NCBI RefSeq assembly: GCF_000317555.1
Contig: NC_019745.1
Coordinates: forward strand, 5,088,001-5,152,000
Origin: Gloeocapsa sp. PCC 7428
GTDB taxonomy: Bacteria; Cyanobacteriota; Cyanobacteriia; Cyanobacteriales; Chroococcidiopsidaceae
DNA: 64,000 nt
Direction: 5' to 3'
A program made the translations under genes and the position numbers. The notes below the pieces were generated by a model. That model worked only from the letters and a program-made list of their open reading frames with translations, made no database searches and was not told where the DNA came from. This document shows positions 7,333-16,351 of this stretch, in pieces. Position 1 is the first letter of the stretch. Each line of letters opens with the position of its first letter.

Positions 7333-10300
7333 TCAAAGGTATTGTTTTAATTGTTGCGCTAAGGTTTGAACGTAAGGCGGCTTCAACATCGATAGATGAT
7401 TTCCTGGTATCAAATGAATTCGTATGTCTTTAGCTAGTTGACTCCAACCTAACGTGGCATCTCGACAGTGATTAGCAGGATCAAGCGTTTTGAATAGCGT
7501 AATGCAGTAAGGGTAATTTTGCGGCGTATATCGATACGCTGCTTGGCTATTGGCATAAAAGATCCGCAACATAGGCGCGATCGCGGATTCATCGACTAAG
7601 CGTAATTGTGACTCCTCTGGTATTAAATTAGCAATAGCTAACCATTGCCAGCGAGAAAACCAATTCTGCTTTTGGCGCTTGCTATTTGCGTGTTGAGATG
7701 CTTTCAGCCGTTGAGAATTAAGGACGATCGCAGTATAGTCTAGCAGAAACGGCAGCGTAGACCAGAGCGCTGTTTTGAGCAAAACCTTAAGGCTATGACC
7801 AAGCGAAGGTTGATTCGCAGCAATTGGCGCTGGAGTATCAAAAATTGCCAAAAGTGCGACTTCTTGCCCTGCTTGCGTTAGTTGTTGCGCCATCTCAAAC
7901 GCAACAAGTCCCCCAAACGACCAACCACCCAAGTAATAGGGACCATGCGGCTGCACAGTTTGAATTGCTTGGAGGTAATATGCAGCCATTGCTTCAATCT
8001 GTTTCAAAGGCGGTTGTTTGCCATCCAATCCCAGAGGTTGAAGTCCGTAGAAACTGCGATCGCTTCCTAGGTAATGTGCCAATTCTAGATAAGGAAAGAC
8101 AATACCAAAGATCGGATGAACGCAGAAAAAAGGTTGTTTGTGACCTCCAAGCGTTAAGGGAACCAGCGGCGACCAAACTTCTGTAGCCTGCTGTGGAGAT
8201 GGAGGATTTTGAGTAGCCGATTTGTCAGTTGTTAACGACGATCGCAAGCGACTGTGTGCTGCGCGATCGAGCCGGACTAATGGCGGAATGTGTTGCGGTG
8301 CGGTGTTGCGCAATTTATCAATAACTATAGCCAGTTGCGCGATCGTTGGCGCTTCAAACACGCTGCGTAGAGGCACTTCAATCCCAAACATATCACGCAC
8401 GCGCGAGACAAGTTGTGTCGCTAGTAACGAATGTCCGCCCAACTCAAAGAAATTGTCGTGAACACTCACGTGCTTAAGTCGCAATTCCTCCCAAATATCG
8501 GCTAGCATGGATTCTGTATGCGATCGCGGCGTAATGGTTGGCTTTGATGTCTGAGTTGCCTCTAGAGATGGTAAAGCACGGCGGTCGATTTTACCAGTAG
8601 CCGTTAGAACAAAGGATTCTACAGGTACAAGCACCGAAGGTATCATATAGTCGGGTAAAGTTTGCCCTAGGTATTCGCATAGCTGCGGTACGAGTTGACG
8701 TGCAAATTGAGCTTGTAGCGGATTGTTTGTGTAATTCTTCCAAGCTTGATTCGCTTGCTGCTGAGCGATCGGTAAATCAACTTCTCGACTTCCCTGTCGA
8801 ATCAATACAACATCATAGTCACCCGTTTGTGTTTGTGTAGACCACGCAATTTCTACACGGTACGGCAATACAGATTCTAAATCCCACCAATCTTGGGGAT
8901 CAATCGCCAATTCTGTAGACTCTAACACTTCGCGCATTCGTCCAACAGTTTTTGGCGAGGTTTGATGAAATAGCCAATCGGCGGTTTTGACTGCGGCGTT
9001 TACTCGACTGTTAGTAACGTTAGTTATACCAAAAATTTCTGGTTCAGCCTCTAGTAAATGATTTTGAACATCAGCAACGCTGAGTGGCTGCTGTTTCCAA
9101 TCTCTCCATGCGATCGAAGTTGTCGCCGCAGCTTCATCCATGTAGAGCAACACATTGTAGCGAAATTGTATCATTTCATTATGACTGCGACCTCGTGAGA
9201 GGCGAATTTGGACGCGCTGAATGCGAGGAAAGCGATCGCGTAAGGCGTTAAAAAACATGGGATCGATTGCTAGTTCGGGTTCTTCAAAGTGCGATCGCTC
9301 GACTTTTTGCCGCAGTTGCATTTGTTCTAACCCTGGTTCGGCTTGGGCAAAGTGCATCCAGGTATGAAACGCTGTCAGTAGCGGTAAACTCCGCACGTCA
9401 CCGATAAATAGCACACCATTTGGCGCGACTGCCTGAATTGCGCCTTCTAGCACCTGCATCAGGTAATCTACACTAGGAAAATATTGCACTACCGAATTAA
9501 GAATCACGACGTCAAACGCCGCAGAGGGAATTGCAGTAAAATCCGTTGCCATGCGGTGCAGCAGTTTAACTTGCGATAAGGCAGAATCATCTAACCGACG
9601 TTGAATCGCTTCTAGTGATGCTGAAAAGTCTGTTCCCCAATAACTTTGACAGTGTGGGGCAATCTGAAACAGCAATAATCCTGTACCACAGCCGATCTCT
9701 AATACGCGTTGGGGATGAAGCGCGAGAATTTGCGCCACGCGATCGCTTACCCACACTTGCATTTGCTCAACAGGAATTGGCTGTCCAGTATAACTACTAT
9801 TCCAGCCAGTGATATCGAAATCGCAGCCCGAATTGCTTGGGGGTTGGTAAGTTTGATTATAGAGCGTTTGCCACTGCTGGATTTGTTGCGTTTGTAGAAG
9901 TTGTTCGCATTGCTGATGATTGAGACTAAAATACGCGATTAAGCGTAAATTATCGGTTTCTTGCAAAGCGATCGCAACTGCGTCTTGAATAGCGGGATGG
10001 CGTTGCAGTGTTGCTTCGATTTCGCCCAACTCGACGCGAAAGCCGCGAATTTTAATTTGGGTATCGATTCGCCCCAAAAACTCGATTGTGCCATTCCGGT
10101 AACGAGCGCGATCGCCTGTTCGATAAAGCCTCTCTCCCTTTATGAAGGGATTCGCAATAAACTTTTCGGCGGTTAATGCTGGACGATTGAGATAGCCGCG
10201 TGCGAGTCCTGCCCCACCGATGTATAATTCGCCTGATATACCTACGGGTACTTGATTAAGGGCAGCATCGAGAATGTATACCTGAGTGTTAGCGACCGGA

Positions 10301-12924
10301 TGACCAATTGTGATTGGCTGCGCGGGATGCAATTCGCCAACTGTTGCCCAAATCGTCGTTTCTGTAGGTCCATAAGCATTGAAAAACTGACGATTGACAG
10401 CCCAGCGATCGATTACCTGACGCGAACAAGCTTCGCCACCTGTGATGAGCGTTTGCAGTGCAGGAAGTTCCGCAGGTGGGAGAACATTCAATACTCCTGG
10501 AGTAAGTAGCGCGTGCGTAATCGCGTTGTCTTGGAGAAATTGAATGAGTGCGGTTCCTGGTAACTGTGCTGACTTGGGTGGAATGTATAGCGTACCCCCT
10601 GAACCGAAGGCTAACGCTATTTCAAACACTGACGCATCGAAACTGAGCGAACTAAATTGCAGAATGCGACTTTCACCGGATGCGTTGAAGATTTGACGCT
10701 GTGCGGTGACGACGTTAGATAACCCGCGATGCGAGATTAATACTCCTTTGGGTGTACCAGTAGAACCAGAAGTGTAGATGACGTACGCAAGGTTGTCACT
10801 CGTTACCGCTTGATGTGGTACTTCCTGATTTTGTTCTGGTAAAGGTTGATCGAGGCAAAGAATTTGTGCATGAGTTGCTGGTAGCGTTTCGACTAACCAC
10901 GATTGAGTTAGGAGAATGGCAATTTGTGTATCTGTCAGGATAAATTGCAGGCGGTGCTGTGGATATTGAGGATCGAGTGGTACATAAGCGCCGCCAGCTT
11001 TGAGAATTCCTAAAATGCCAACAACTGTATCCAGCGAACGTTCGACACACAACCCTACTAAATCATCCGGTTGAATGATTTTTCGTAATGTCTGTGCTAG
11101 TCGATTCGCGCGTTGATTCAACTCTTGATAAGTGAGTGACTCGCGATCGCAAACAACGGCGATCGCATCAGGGAACTGCTGTGCTTGTGCTTCAAAGATA
11201 TGATGAAAGCATTCTGGAATTGGTTCGGTGTAGGACTGATGTATTTGCCCCATAAATTCCCCACACGTGGGGGACTTAGGGGGCAACTGCGTAACTTCTG
11301 CTGTGGATGCACCATGACTCCATTCACCGAGTTGCTGTTGTTCTGCGGGTGTCAGGAGTGGTAGTTCAGATAATCGAGCATCAGGATTGGCGACTATACC
11401 TTCGAGGAGAGTTTGAAAATGCGCAACTAAACGCGCGATCGTCTCGCGATCGAACAAATCTTCACTGTAAGATACAAAGCCACTTAAACCCGCTTGCGAT
11501 TCCCACAAACTACGCAATCCATGATGCGGTTCCCACAAATGAACTTCGAGATCGAACCGCGTAGTTCCTGATTCTATTGGAACAGGTTTTAGCGTGACTC
11601 CTGGTAGTTCTAACGGCTGCATTGGGGCGTTTTGTAGCGCAAATGCGACTTGAAACAGTGGATTGCGGCTGAGATCGCGTTCTGGTTCGAGTTCTTCAAC
11701 GAGTTTTTCAAACGGTAAGTCTTGATACGTATACGCTGCTAGTGCCACATCTCGCACCCGCTGCAATAATTCGCGAAACGTGGGATTACCCGCTAAATTT
11801 GTTCGCAGTACCAAACTATTGACAAAAAAGCCAATTAGGTGTTCTAGTTCGCTACGGTGACGATTTGCGATCGGCGATCCGACAGCAATATCTTCCTGCC
11901 CTGTATAGCGATAGAGCAATGTTTGAAACGCAGCCAGCAGCAGCATAAACAGCGACACACCTTCTTGCTGACTCAATTTCTCTAGCGCCTGAGTAAGCGA
12001 AGGAGAATACTGTAAACGATACGTTGCACCTCGGTAAGTTTGGACGGTAGGACGCGGGCGATCGCTTGGTAACTCTAGCACCGAGAGATTCTGCAATTGC
12101 GATCGCCAGTAACCTAGTTGTTCTTCTAAAACTTGTTGTTGTAATTCGTTACGCTGCCAGCAGGCAAAGTCGGCGTATTGTATCGGTAATGAAGGTAATG
12201 TTGGCGATCGCTCTTCGACAAAGGCGCTGTAAAAGCAAGCGAGTTCCTGTACGAGTACCCCTAATGACCAACCATCTGCGACGATATGATGCATCGTCAA
12301 CAGCAAAACTGACTCGCTGGCATCAAATTGTAGGAGTGTCACGCGTAAAAGCAGATCCGTACTAAGATTAAACGGACGCTGTGCTTCGGTAGTTGCTAGT
12401 TGTTGCGTCATAGAATCGCGTTCGTCAAGCGGAACAAATCGCAAATCTACAACAGGTATCGTGATTTTGACTTCAGGGGCGATGACTTGAACAGGTCCTG
12501 TAACAGTTTTAAATGTAGTACGCAGCGCGGCATGACGACGGACAATTTCATTAAATGATCGCTCTAATGCTGTTTGATTGAGATTTCCCTGCAATCGAAT
12601 TGCCGCAGGTATATTGTAGAAGGGATTATGAGGCGCAAGCTGATACAAAAACCACAAGCGCTGCTGCGCGAATGATAGAGGAATTGTACCCTCGTGCGCC
12701 ATAGGTTGAATTTGTGGAAGTGATTCTATAAGTTGCGATCGCTGATAGGCGACGATTTCGGCTTTGCGCTCAACTATTTGCTGGCGCAATTGTGGTGTTA
12801 AAGTTCCTTCTGGTGCGTTACAGCGTAGGCGAATTTCGGCTAGAGACGCATCGCGATCGCCTTCTACTGATACCTGCACGTCTAAGCTTTTTAGATATGC
12901 TAGGAACTCAACAATCGTAGTCAT
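7333..12924 (-). CDS. NRPS module 2: TubC docking, C, A with inserted methyltransferase, PCP, thioesterase
   Basis: 1863 residues. Residues 1-60 match a TubC-type N-terminal docking domain. A condensation domain (about 70-510) has the active site HHIVADGWS. The adenylation domain starts near 580 (YVIYTSGSTGTPKG, FNAYGPTETTIWATVG, RGFRVELGEIEA). It is split after core motif A8 by a SAM-methyltransferase insertion (VLEIGCGTGLLLFQ, NSVVQYFPSVDYL), the layout of N-methylating modules, and resumes with LPDYMIPS and TGKIDRRALP. A PCP follows (ELGGHSLLATQL), then a thioesterase (GWSFGG, Ser near 1669; terminal His in PGNH). It should add and N-methylate one amino acid and then release the product. 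Ten-residue pocket read by eye: D-A-F-L-I-G-A-I-W-K, not assignable. It overlaps the upstream NRPS stop by ATGA. Residues about 547-559, in the C-A linker, derive from an inserted repeat. Confidence 0.93.
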   Translation of the reverse strand: MTTIVEFLAYLKSLDVQVSVEGDRDASLAEIRLRCNAPEGTLTPQLRQQIVERKAEIVAYQRSQLIESLPQIQPMAHEGTIPLSFAQQRLWFLYQLAPHNPFYNIPAAIRLQGNLNQTALERSFNEIVRRHAALRTTFKTVTGPVQVIAPEVKITIPVVDLRFVPLDERDSMTQQLATTEAQRPFNLSTDLLLRVTLLQFDASESVLLLTMHHIVADGWSLGVLVQELACFYSAFVEERSPTLPSLPIQYADFACWQRNELQQQVLEEQLGYWRSQLQNLSVLELPSDRPRPTVQTYRGATYRLQYSPSLTQALEKLSQQEGVSLFMLLLAAFQTLLYRYTGQEDIAVGSPIANRHRSELEHLIGFFVNSLVLRTNLAGNPTFRELLQRVRDVALAAYTYQDLPFEKLVEELEPERDLSRNPLFQVAFALQNAPMQPLELPGVTLKPVPIESGTTRFDLEVHLWEPHHGLRSLWESQAGLSGFVSYSEDLFDRETIARLVAHFQTLLEGIVANPDARLSELPLLTPAEQQQLGEWSHGASTAEVTQLPPKSPTCGEFMGQIHQSYTEPIPECFHHIFEAQAQQFPDAIAVVCDRESLTYQELNQRANRLAQTLRKIIQPDDLVGLCVERSLDTVVGILGILKAGGAYVPLDPQYPQHRLQFILTDTQIAILLTQSWLVETLPATHAQILCLDQPLPEQNQEVPHQAVTSDNLAYVIYTSGSTGTPKGVLISHRGLSNVVTAQRQIFNASGESRILQFSSLSFDASVFEIALAFGSGGTLYIPPKSAQLPGTALIQFLQDNAITHALLTPGVLNVLPPAELPALQTLITGGEACSRQVIDRWAVNRQFFNAYGPTETTIWATVGELHPAQPITIGHPVANTQVYILDAALNQVPVGISGELYIGGAGLARGYLNRPALTAEKFIANPFIKGERLYRTGDRARYRNGTIEFLGRIDTQIKIRGFRVELGEIEATLQRHPAIQDAVAIALQETDNLRLIAYFSLNHQQCEQLLQTQQIQQWQTLYNQTYQPPSNSGCDFDITGWNSSYTGQPIPVEQMQVWVSDRVAQILALHPQRVLEIGCGTGLLLFQIAPHCQSYWGTDFSASLEAIQRRLDDSALSQVKLLHRMATDFTAIPSAAFDVVILNSVVQYFPSVDYLMQVLEGAIQAVAPNGVLFIGDVRSLPLLTAFHTWMHFAQAEPGLEQMQLRQKVERSHFEEPELAIDPMFFNALRDRFPRIQRVQIRLSRGRSHNEMIQFRYNVLLYMDEAAATTSIAWRDWKQQPLSVADVQNHLLEAEPEIFGITNVTNSRVNAAVKTADWLFHQTSPKTVGRMREVLESTELAIDPQDWWDLESVLPYRVEIAWSTQTQTGDYDVVLIRQGSREVDLPIAQQQANQAWKNYTNNPLQAQFARQLVPQLCEYLGQTLPDYMIPSVLVPVESFVLTATGKIDRRALPSLEATQTSKPTITPRSHTESMLADIWEELRLKHVSVHDNFFELGGHSLLATQLVSRVRDMFGIEVPLRSVFEAPTIAQLAIVIDKLRNTAPQHIPPLVRLDRAAHSRLRSSLTTDKSATQNPPSPQQATEVWSPLVPLTLGGHKQPFFCVHPIFGIVFPYLELAHYLGSDRSFYGLQPLGLDGKQPPLKQIEAMAAYYLQAIQTVQPHGPYYLGGWSFGGLVAFEMAQQLTQAGQEVALLAIFDTPAPIAANQPSLGHSLKVLLKTALWSTLPFLLDYTAIVLNSQRLKASQHANSKRQKQNWFSRWQWLAIANLIPEESQLRLVDESAIAPMLRIFYANSQAAYRYTPQNYPYCITLFKTLDPANHCRDATLGWSQLAKDIRIHLIPGNHLSMLKPPYVQTLAQQLKQYL
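11248..11284. repeat. Type C palindromic repeat inside the NRPS reading frame
   Basis: CCCCAC-AC-GTGGGG (11259-11272) is flanked by sequence that, on the reverse strand, closely follows the 6881-6920 repeat (CCCCTAAGTCCCCCACG... then GGGGAATTTATGGGG). It encodes PPKSPTCGEFMGQ in the linker between the condensation and adenylation domains, without breaking the frame. Confidence 0.65.
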
Positions 12925-15900
12925 AGTTCGATTTCCTCGCGTTGCTGACTTTGATTATCAAACGTTACCTTCGTCACTGCGTCGATCTGTTGCGCGAGTT
13001 GGGCGATCGTGGGAGTCTCAAACAAACTCCGTAAGGAAATTTCTACTTGAAAGCGATCGCGGATGCGCGAGATCAGTTGCGTTGCTAGCAGCGAATGTCC
13101 TCCCAGTTCAAAGAAATTGTCGTAAATTCCTACTTGTTTGCGTCCTAATAATTGACACCATAGATCTACCAATGACTTTTCTATTGAGGTGCTAGGAGCA
13201 ACCACAATCGTTTCTGGTTCGGTTGTAGGTAATAGTAGCGCTTGGCGATCGATTTTACCGTTAGTCGTTAAGGGTAGTGTCTTGAGTGGTACAAACATCG
13301 CAGGTAGCATATACGCAGGTAGTTGTGTTTTCAAAAAAGACCGCAATTCGCGATCGCTGACTACCGTCGCAGTAGGGACAACGTAAGCAATGAGTTGTCG
13401 ATCTCCTGCAAGTTCGCGCACGTTTACAACTGCGGTTTTGACACTTGGATGTTGTGCTAAAACTGCCTCAATCTCGCCCAATTCCACGCGAAAACCCCGA
13501 ATTTTGACTTGATCGTCGCTGCGACCTAAAAATTCAATGTTGCCATCGCTACGATAACAAGCGCGATCGCCAGTTCGATAAAGGTTCCCATAACCGAAGC
13601 GATTACCAATAAACTTTTCAGCCGTCAACTCTGGGCGGTTTAAATACCCCTGTGCTAGCCCATCTCCACCAAGATAAATTTCGCCATGAATTCCCGCAGG
13701 AACTAAGTTAAGATGTGCGTCTAACACGTATACCTGAGTATTCGCTATTGCCCGACCAATAGGAATTGTCGTTGCTTCTGGCACTTCCTGCACTTCATAC
13801 CAGGTGGAAAATGTTGTGTTTTCGGTTGGTCCATACACGTGAATGAGATGCTGCGGTTTGCCGTGTTGTAGTACAGTACGAACATAATCGGGATTTGCCA
13901 TTTCACCGCCGAATAACAGATATTTCAGCGATTGAAATGCATCGGGAATTTGACTCGCGGTTTGATTGAATAATGCCGTTGTCAAAAACATAATATTAAT
14001 CTGCTGTTGCTGCACTGCGCTTTTCAACTCAGTAGGTGAAAGCGTTGTCTCGCGTTCAATTCCAACTAATTCAGCACCATTGAGCAATGCACCCCAGATC
14101 TCAAATGTGGCAGCATCAAACGCAATATTGGCAACTTGTGCTACGCGATCGCCTGGTTGGATCTGCACGTAGTTCGTTTGACAAACTAACCGATTAACCG
14201 CGCGGTGCGGTATCATGACTCCTTTAGGCGTTCCGGTTGAACCAGAAGTATAGATAATATAAGCCAGTTGCTCAGCGTTGCCAGGAGTATCGAGATTTTC
14301 CTCGGATTCCTGTGCGATCGCACTCCATTCTTGCTCTAGATAAATTACCTTCGTCTTTATTGTCTCAATTGCTACTAAGTTTTTCTGTGTTAATACTACA
14401 GAAACTTGCGCATCCTCCAGTAAAAAGCGCAGTCGTTCAGGGGGCGAACTAGGGTCAATTGGCACGTAAGCACCGCCCACCTTGAGAATCGCCAGCATTG
14501 CGGCAATAATCTCTGTCGTTTGCTCTAGGCAAATTCCCACAGGCATTTCCGTCTTGATTCCCAGTTTCTGTAAATAACGCGCTAGTTGATTGCTTCCTTG
14601 GTTCAACTCGTGATAGGTGAATTGTTGAGTTGCAGAGCGTACCGCGATCGCCTGCGGTTGTTGCCTAACCTGCGCCTCAAATAGTTGATGAAGACAAGCA
14701 TTCGTAGGATAATCGGTCTGAGTATTCTGCCAACTCGTTAATAGCTGTTGCTGCGCTTGGGTACTTAATAGCGGTAATCTAGATAAATGCATATCTGGGT
14801 TCGCGACAATCGCTTCTAAAAGCGTCTGAAAATGATGTCGCAATGATGCGATCGCCTCTGCATCAAATAAATCAGTGTTATAAATAATGACACCGCGCAA
14901 TCCGTCAGATTGTTGCCATCCTTTTCCCCACAAACTCCTAAAATTACCCGCACACTTCCAAACATACAATTCCAAGTCAAAGCGCGTCGTTTCAATCTCA
15001 AAATCAACCGAACTCAGCGTTAATCCTGGTAATTCAAGTTGCTCCATTGGTGCATTTTGCAGCGCAAACACAACTTGGAACAGCGGATTTTGGCTGAGAC
15101 TGCGTACAGGTTGCAATTCTTCTACGAGTTTTTCAAACGGTAAATCTTGATGCGCATAAGCTGCTAGTGTGACATCTCGCACGCGTTCTAACAAAACGCG
15201 AAATGTCGGATCGCCTGCTAGATTTGTGCGCAAGACGAGACTATTTACCAAAAACCCGATAACGCCTTCAAGTTCGCTGCGGTGACGATTAGCGATCGGC
15301 GAACCTATCGCAATATCAGTTTGTCCTGTATAACGGTGTAGCAACGTCTGAAATGCAGCTAGTAACGTCATAAACAGTGTCGCGCCTGGTTGTTGACTCA
15401 ATTCTTCTAGCGCATCGAGTAACTGCTGTGGTAACTCTAGTAATTGACTCGCACCGCGATAACTCGGCAGCAAAGGACGCGGTGAAGACGGTAAATTGAG
15501 ACTAGGTACATCTTTTAATTGCTGTCGCCAATAGTTTAACTGCGCATTCAAGACTTCTCCTTGCAACCACTCACGTTGCCAATGCGCAAAATCGGCATAT
15601 TGAATGGGCAACTCTGGCAGCTTAGCAGGTTGATGACTAGCAAACGCAGTATAAAGCTGACCTAGTTCTCGAATCAGAATACCACTAGACCATTCATCAA
15701 AAATGATGTGGTGTAGTAAAATCAGCAGTAGATGCTCGGCTTGATGCAGTTGCCATAACTGTACTCGGAACAAGAATTCTTGATTTAAATGAAAAGGCTG
15801 TTGAATTGCTTGCCGAATCTGCTCAAGCGCAACTTTCTCGCGGGTTGTTGCTGGTATGGTTTGTAGGTTAATACAAGGAAATGACACTTGTATCGTTGGC

Positions 15901-16157
15901 GAAATGACTTGTACTAACTGCCCGTCGATCGCATCAAAGCTTGTCCGCAGCGTTTCATGACGGTCAGCGATCGCCTGTATACTTTGTTCCAACGCTGCGC
16001 GATTTAACGAACCTGTAAGCCGAAATCCAAGCGGAATTGTATAAAGCGAATTTCCTGGAATTAATTGGTCAATAAACCACAATCGCTGTTGCGCAAACGA
16101 CGCTGGAAAAATGAAAACTTCCTCGCCAAGATTGTGTTCTGAGCCAAAATCATTCAC
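12921..16157 (-). CDS. NRPS module 1: condensation, adenylation, PCP
   Basis: 1078 residues. A condensation domain occupies about 15-455, with active site HHIIFDEWS (Glu replaces the usual Gly after Asp). An adenylation domain spans about 480-990, with AYIIYTSGSTGTPKGVMIPH, VYGPTENTTF, RTGDRA, RGFRVELGEIEAVL and TTNGKIDRQAL. The carrier domain has FFELGGHSLLATQL, whose Ser accepts phosphopantetheine. Pocket residues read by eye are D-A-F-F-L-G-V-T-F-K, a code I associate with branched aliphatic residues (Ile/Val); treat this as inference. Because it begins with a condensation domain and nothing lies upstream, the first acceptor may be an acyl group or a carrier-bound unit made elsewhere. It is translationally coupled (ATGA) to the terminating module. 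No phosphopantetheinyl transferase or transporter is nearby. Confidence 0.93.
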   Translation of the reverse strand: MNDFGSEHNLGEEVFIFPASFAQQRLWFIDQLIPGNSLYTIPLGFRLTGSLNRAALEQSIQAIADRHETLRTSFDAIDGQLVQVISPTIQVSFPCINLQTIPATTREKVALEQIRQAIQQPFHLNQEFLFRVQLWQLHQAEHLLLILLHHIIFDEWSSGILIRELGQLYTAFASHQPAKLPELPIQYADFAHWQREWLQGEVLNAQLNYWRQQLKDVPSLNLPSSPRPLLPSYRGASQLLELPQQLLDALEELSQQPGATLFMTLLAAFQTLLHRYTGQTDIAIGSPIANRHRSELEGVIGFLVNSLVLRTNLAGDPTFRVLLERVRDVTLAAYAHQDLPFEKLVEELQPVRSLSQNPLFQVVFALQNAPMEQLELPGLTLSSVDFEIETTRFDLELYVWKCAGNFRSLWGKGWQQSDGLRGVIIYNTDLFDAEAIASLRHHFQTLLEAIVANPDMHLSRLPLLSTQAQQQLLTSWQNTQTDYPTNACLHQLFEAQVRQQPQAIAVRSATQQFTYHELNQGSNQLARYLQKLGIKTEMPVGICLEQTTEIIAAMLAILKVGGAYVPIDPSSPPERLRFLLEDAQVSVVLTQKNLVAIETIKTKVIYLEQEWSAIAQESEENLDTPGNAEQLAYIIYTSGSTGTPKGVMIPHRAVNRLVCQTNYVQIQPGDRVAQVANIAFDAATFEIWGALLNGAELVGIERETTLSPTELKSAVQQQQINIMFLTTALFNQTASQIPDAFQSLKYLLFGGEMANPDYVRTVLQHGKPQHLIHVYGPTENTTFSTWYEVQEVPEATTIPIGRAIANTQVYVLDAHLNLVPAGIHGEIYLGGDGLAQGYLNRPELTAEKFIGNRFGYGNLYRTGDRACYRSDGNIEFLGRSDDQVKIRGFRVELGEIEAVLAQHPSVKTAVVNVRELAGDRQLIAYVVPTATVVSDRELRSFLKTQLPAYMLPAMFVPLKTLPLTTNGKIDRQALLLPTTEPETIVVAPSTSIEKSLVDLWCQLLGRKQVGIYDNFFELGGHSLLATQLISRIRDRFQVEISLRSLFETPTIAQLAQQIDAVTKVTFDNQSQQREEIEL

Positions 16158-16320
16158 ACTTTCATCCTCAGACCTTCATTTGTATTTAAGATAAAAGTCT
16201 TGTTGCAAAACTATACTTTGCGATAGATTTGGAAGTAAATTTGTCATTTTTATGACTGAGTTTGCACTTGCAGCTTTGTGTAAATTTGACACTACTATCT
16301 CTAAACTTCTGACTACGAGT

Positions 16321-16345
16321 AAGGCAATGGGTAAGGTATTGCCTT
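16321..16345. repeat. Type E hairpin repeat overlapping a translation start region
   Basis: AAGGCAAT (16321-16328) pairs with ATTGCCTT (16338-16345), ending 6 bases before the hydrolase ATG. The same GGCAATGCCTT/GCCTTG(C/T)CCC motif forms the palindrome at 45089-45121. A hairpin here could mask the ribosome site of the following gene. Confidence 0.5.
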
Positions 16346-16351
16346 GCCCCT

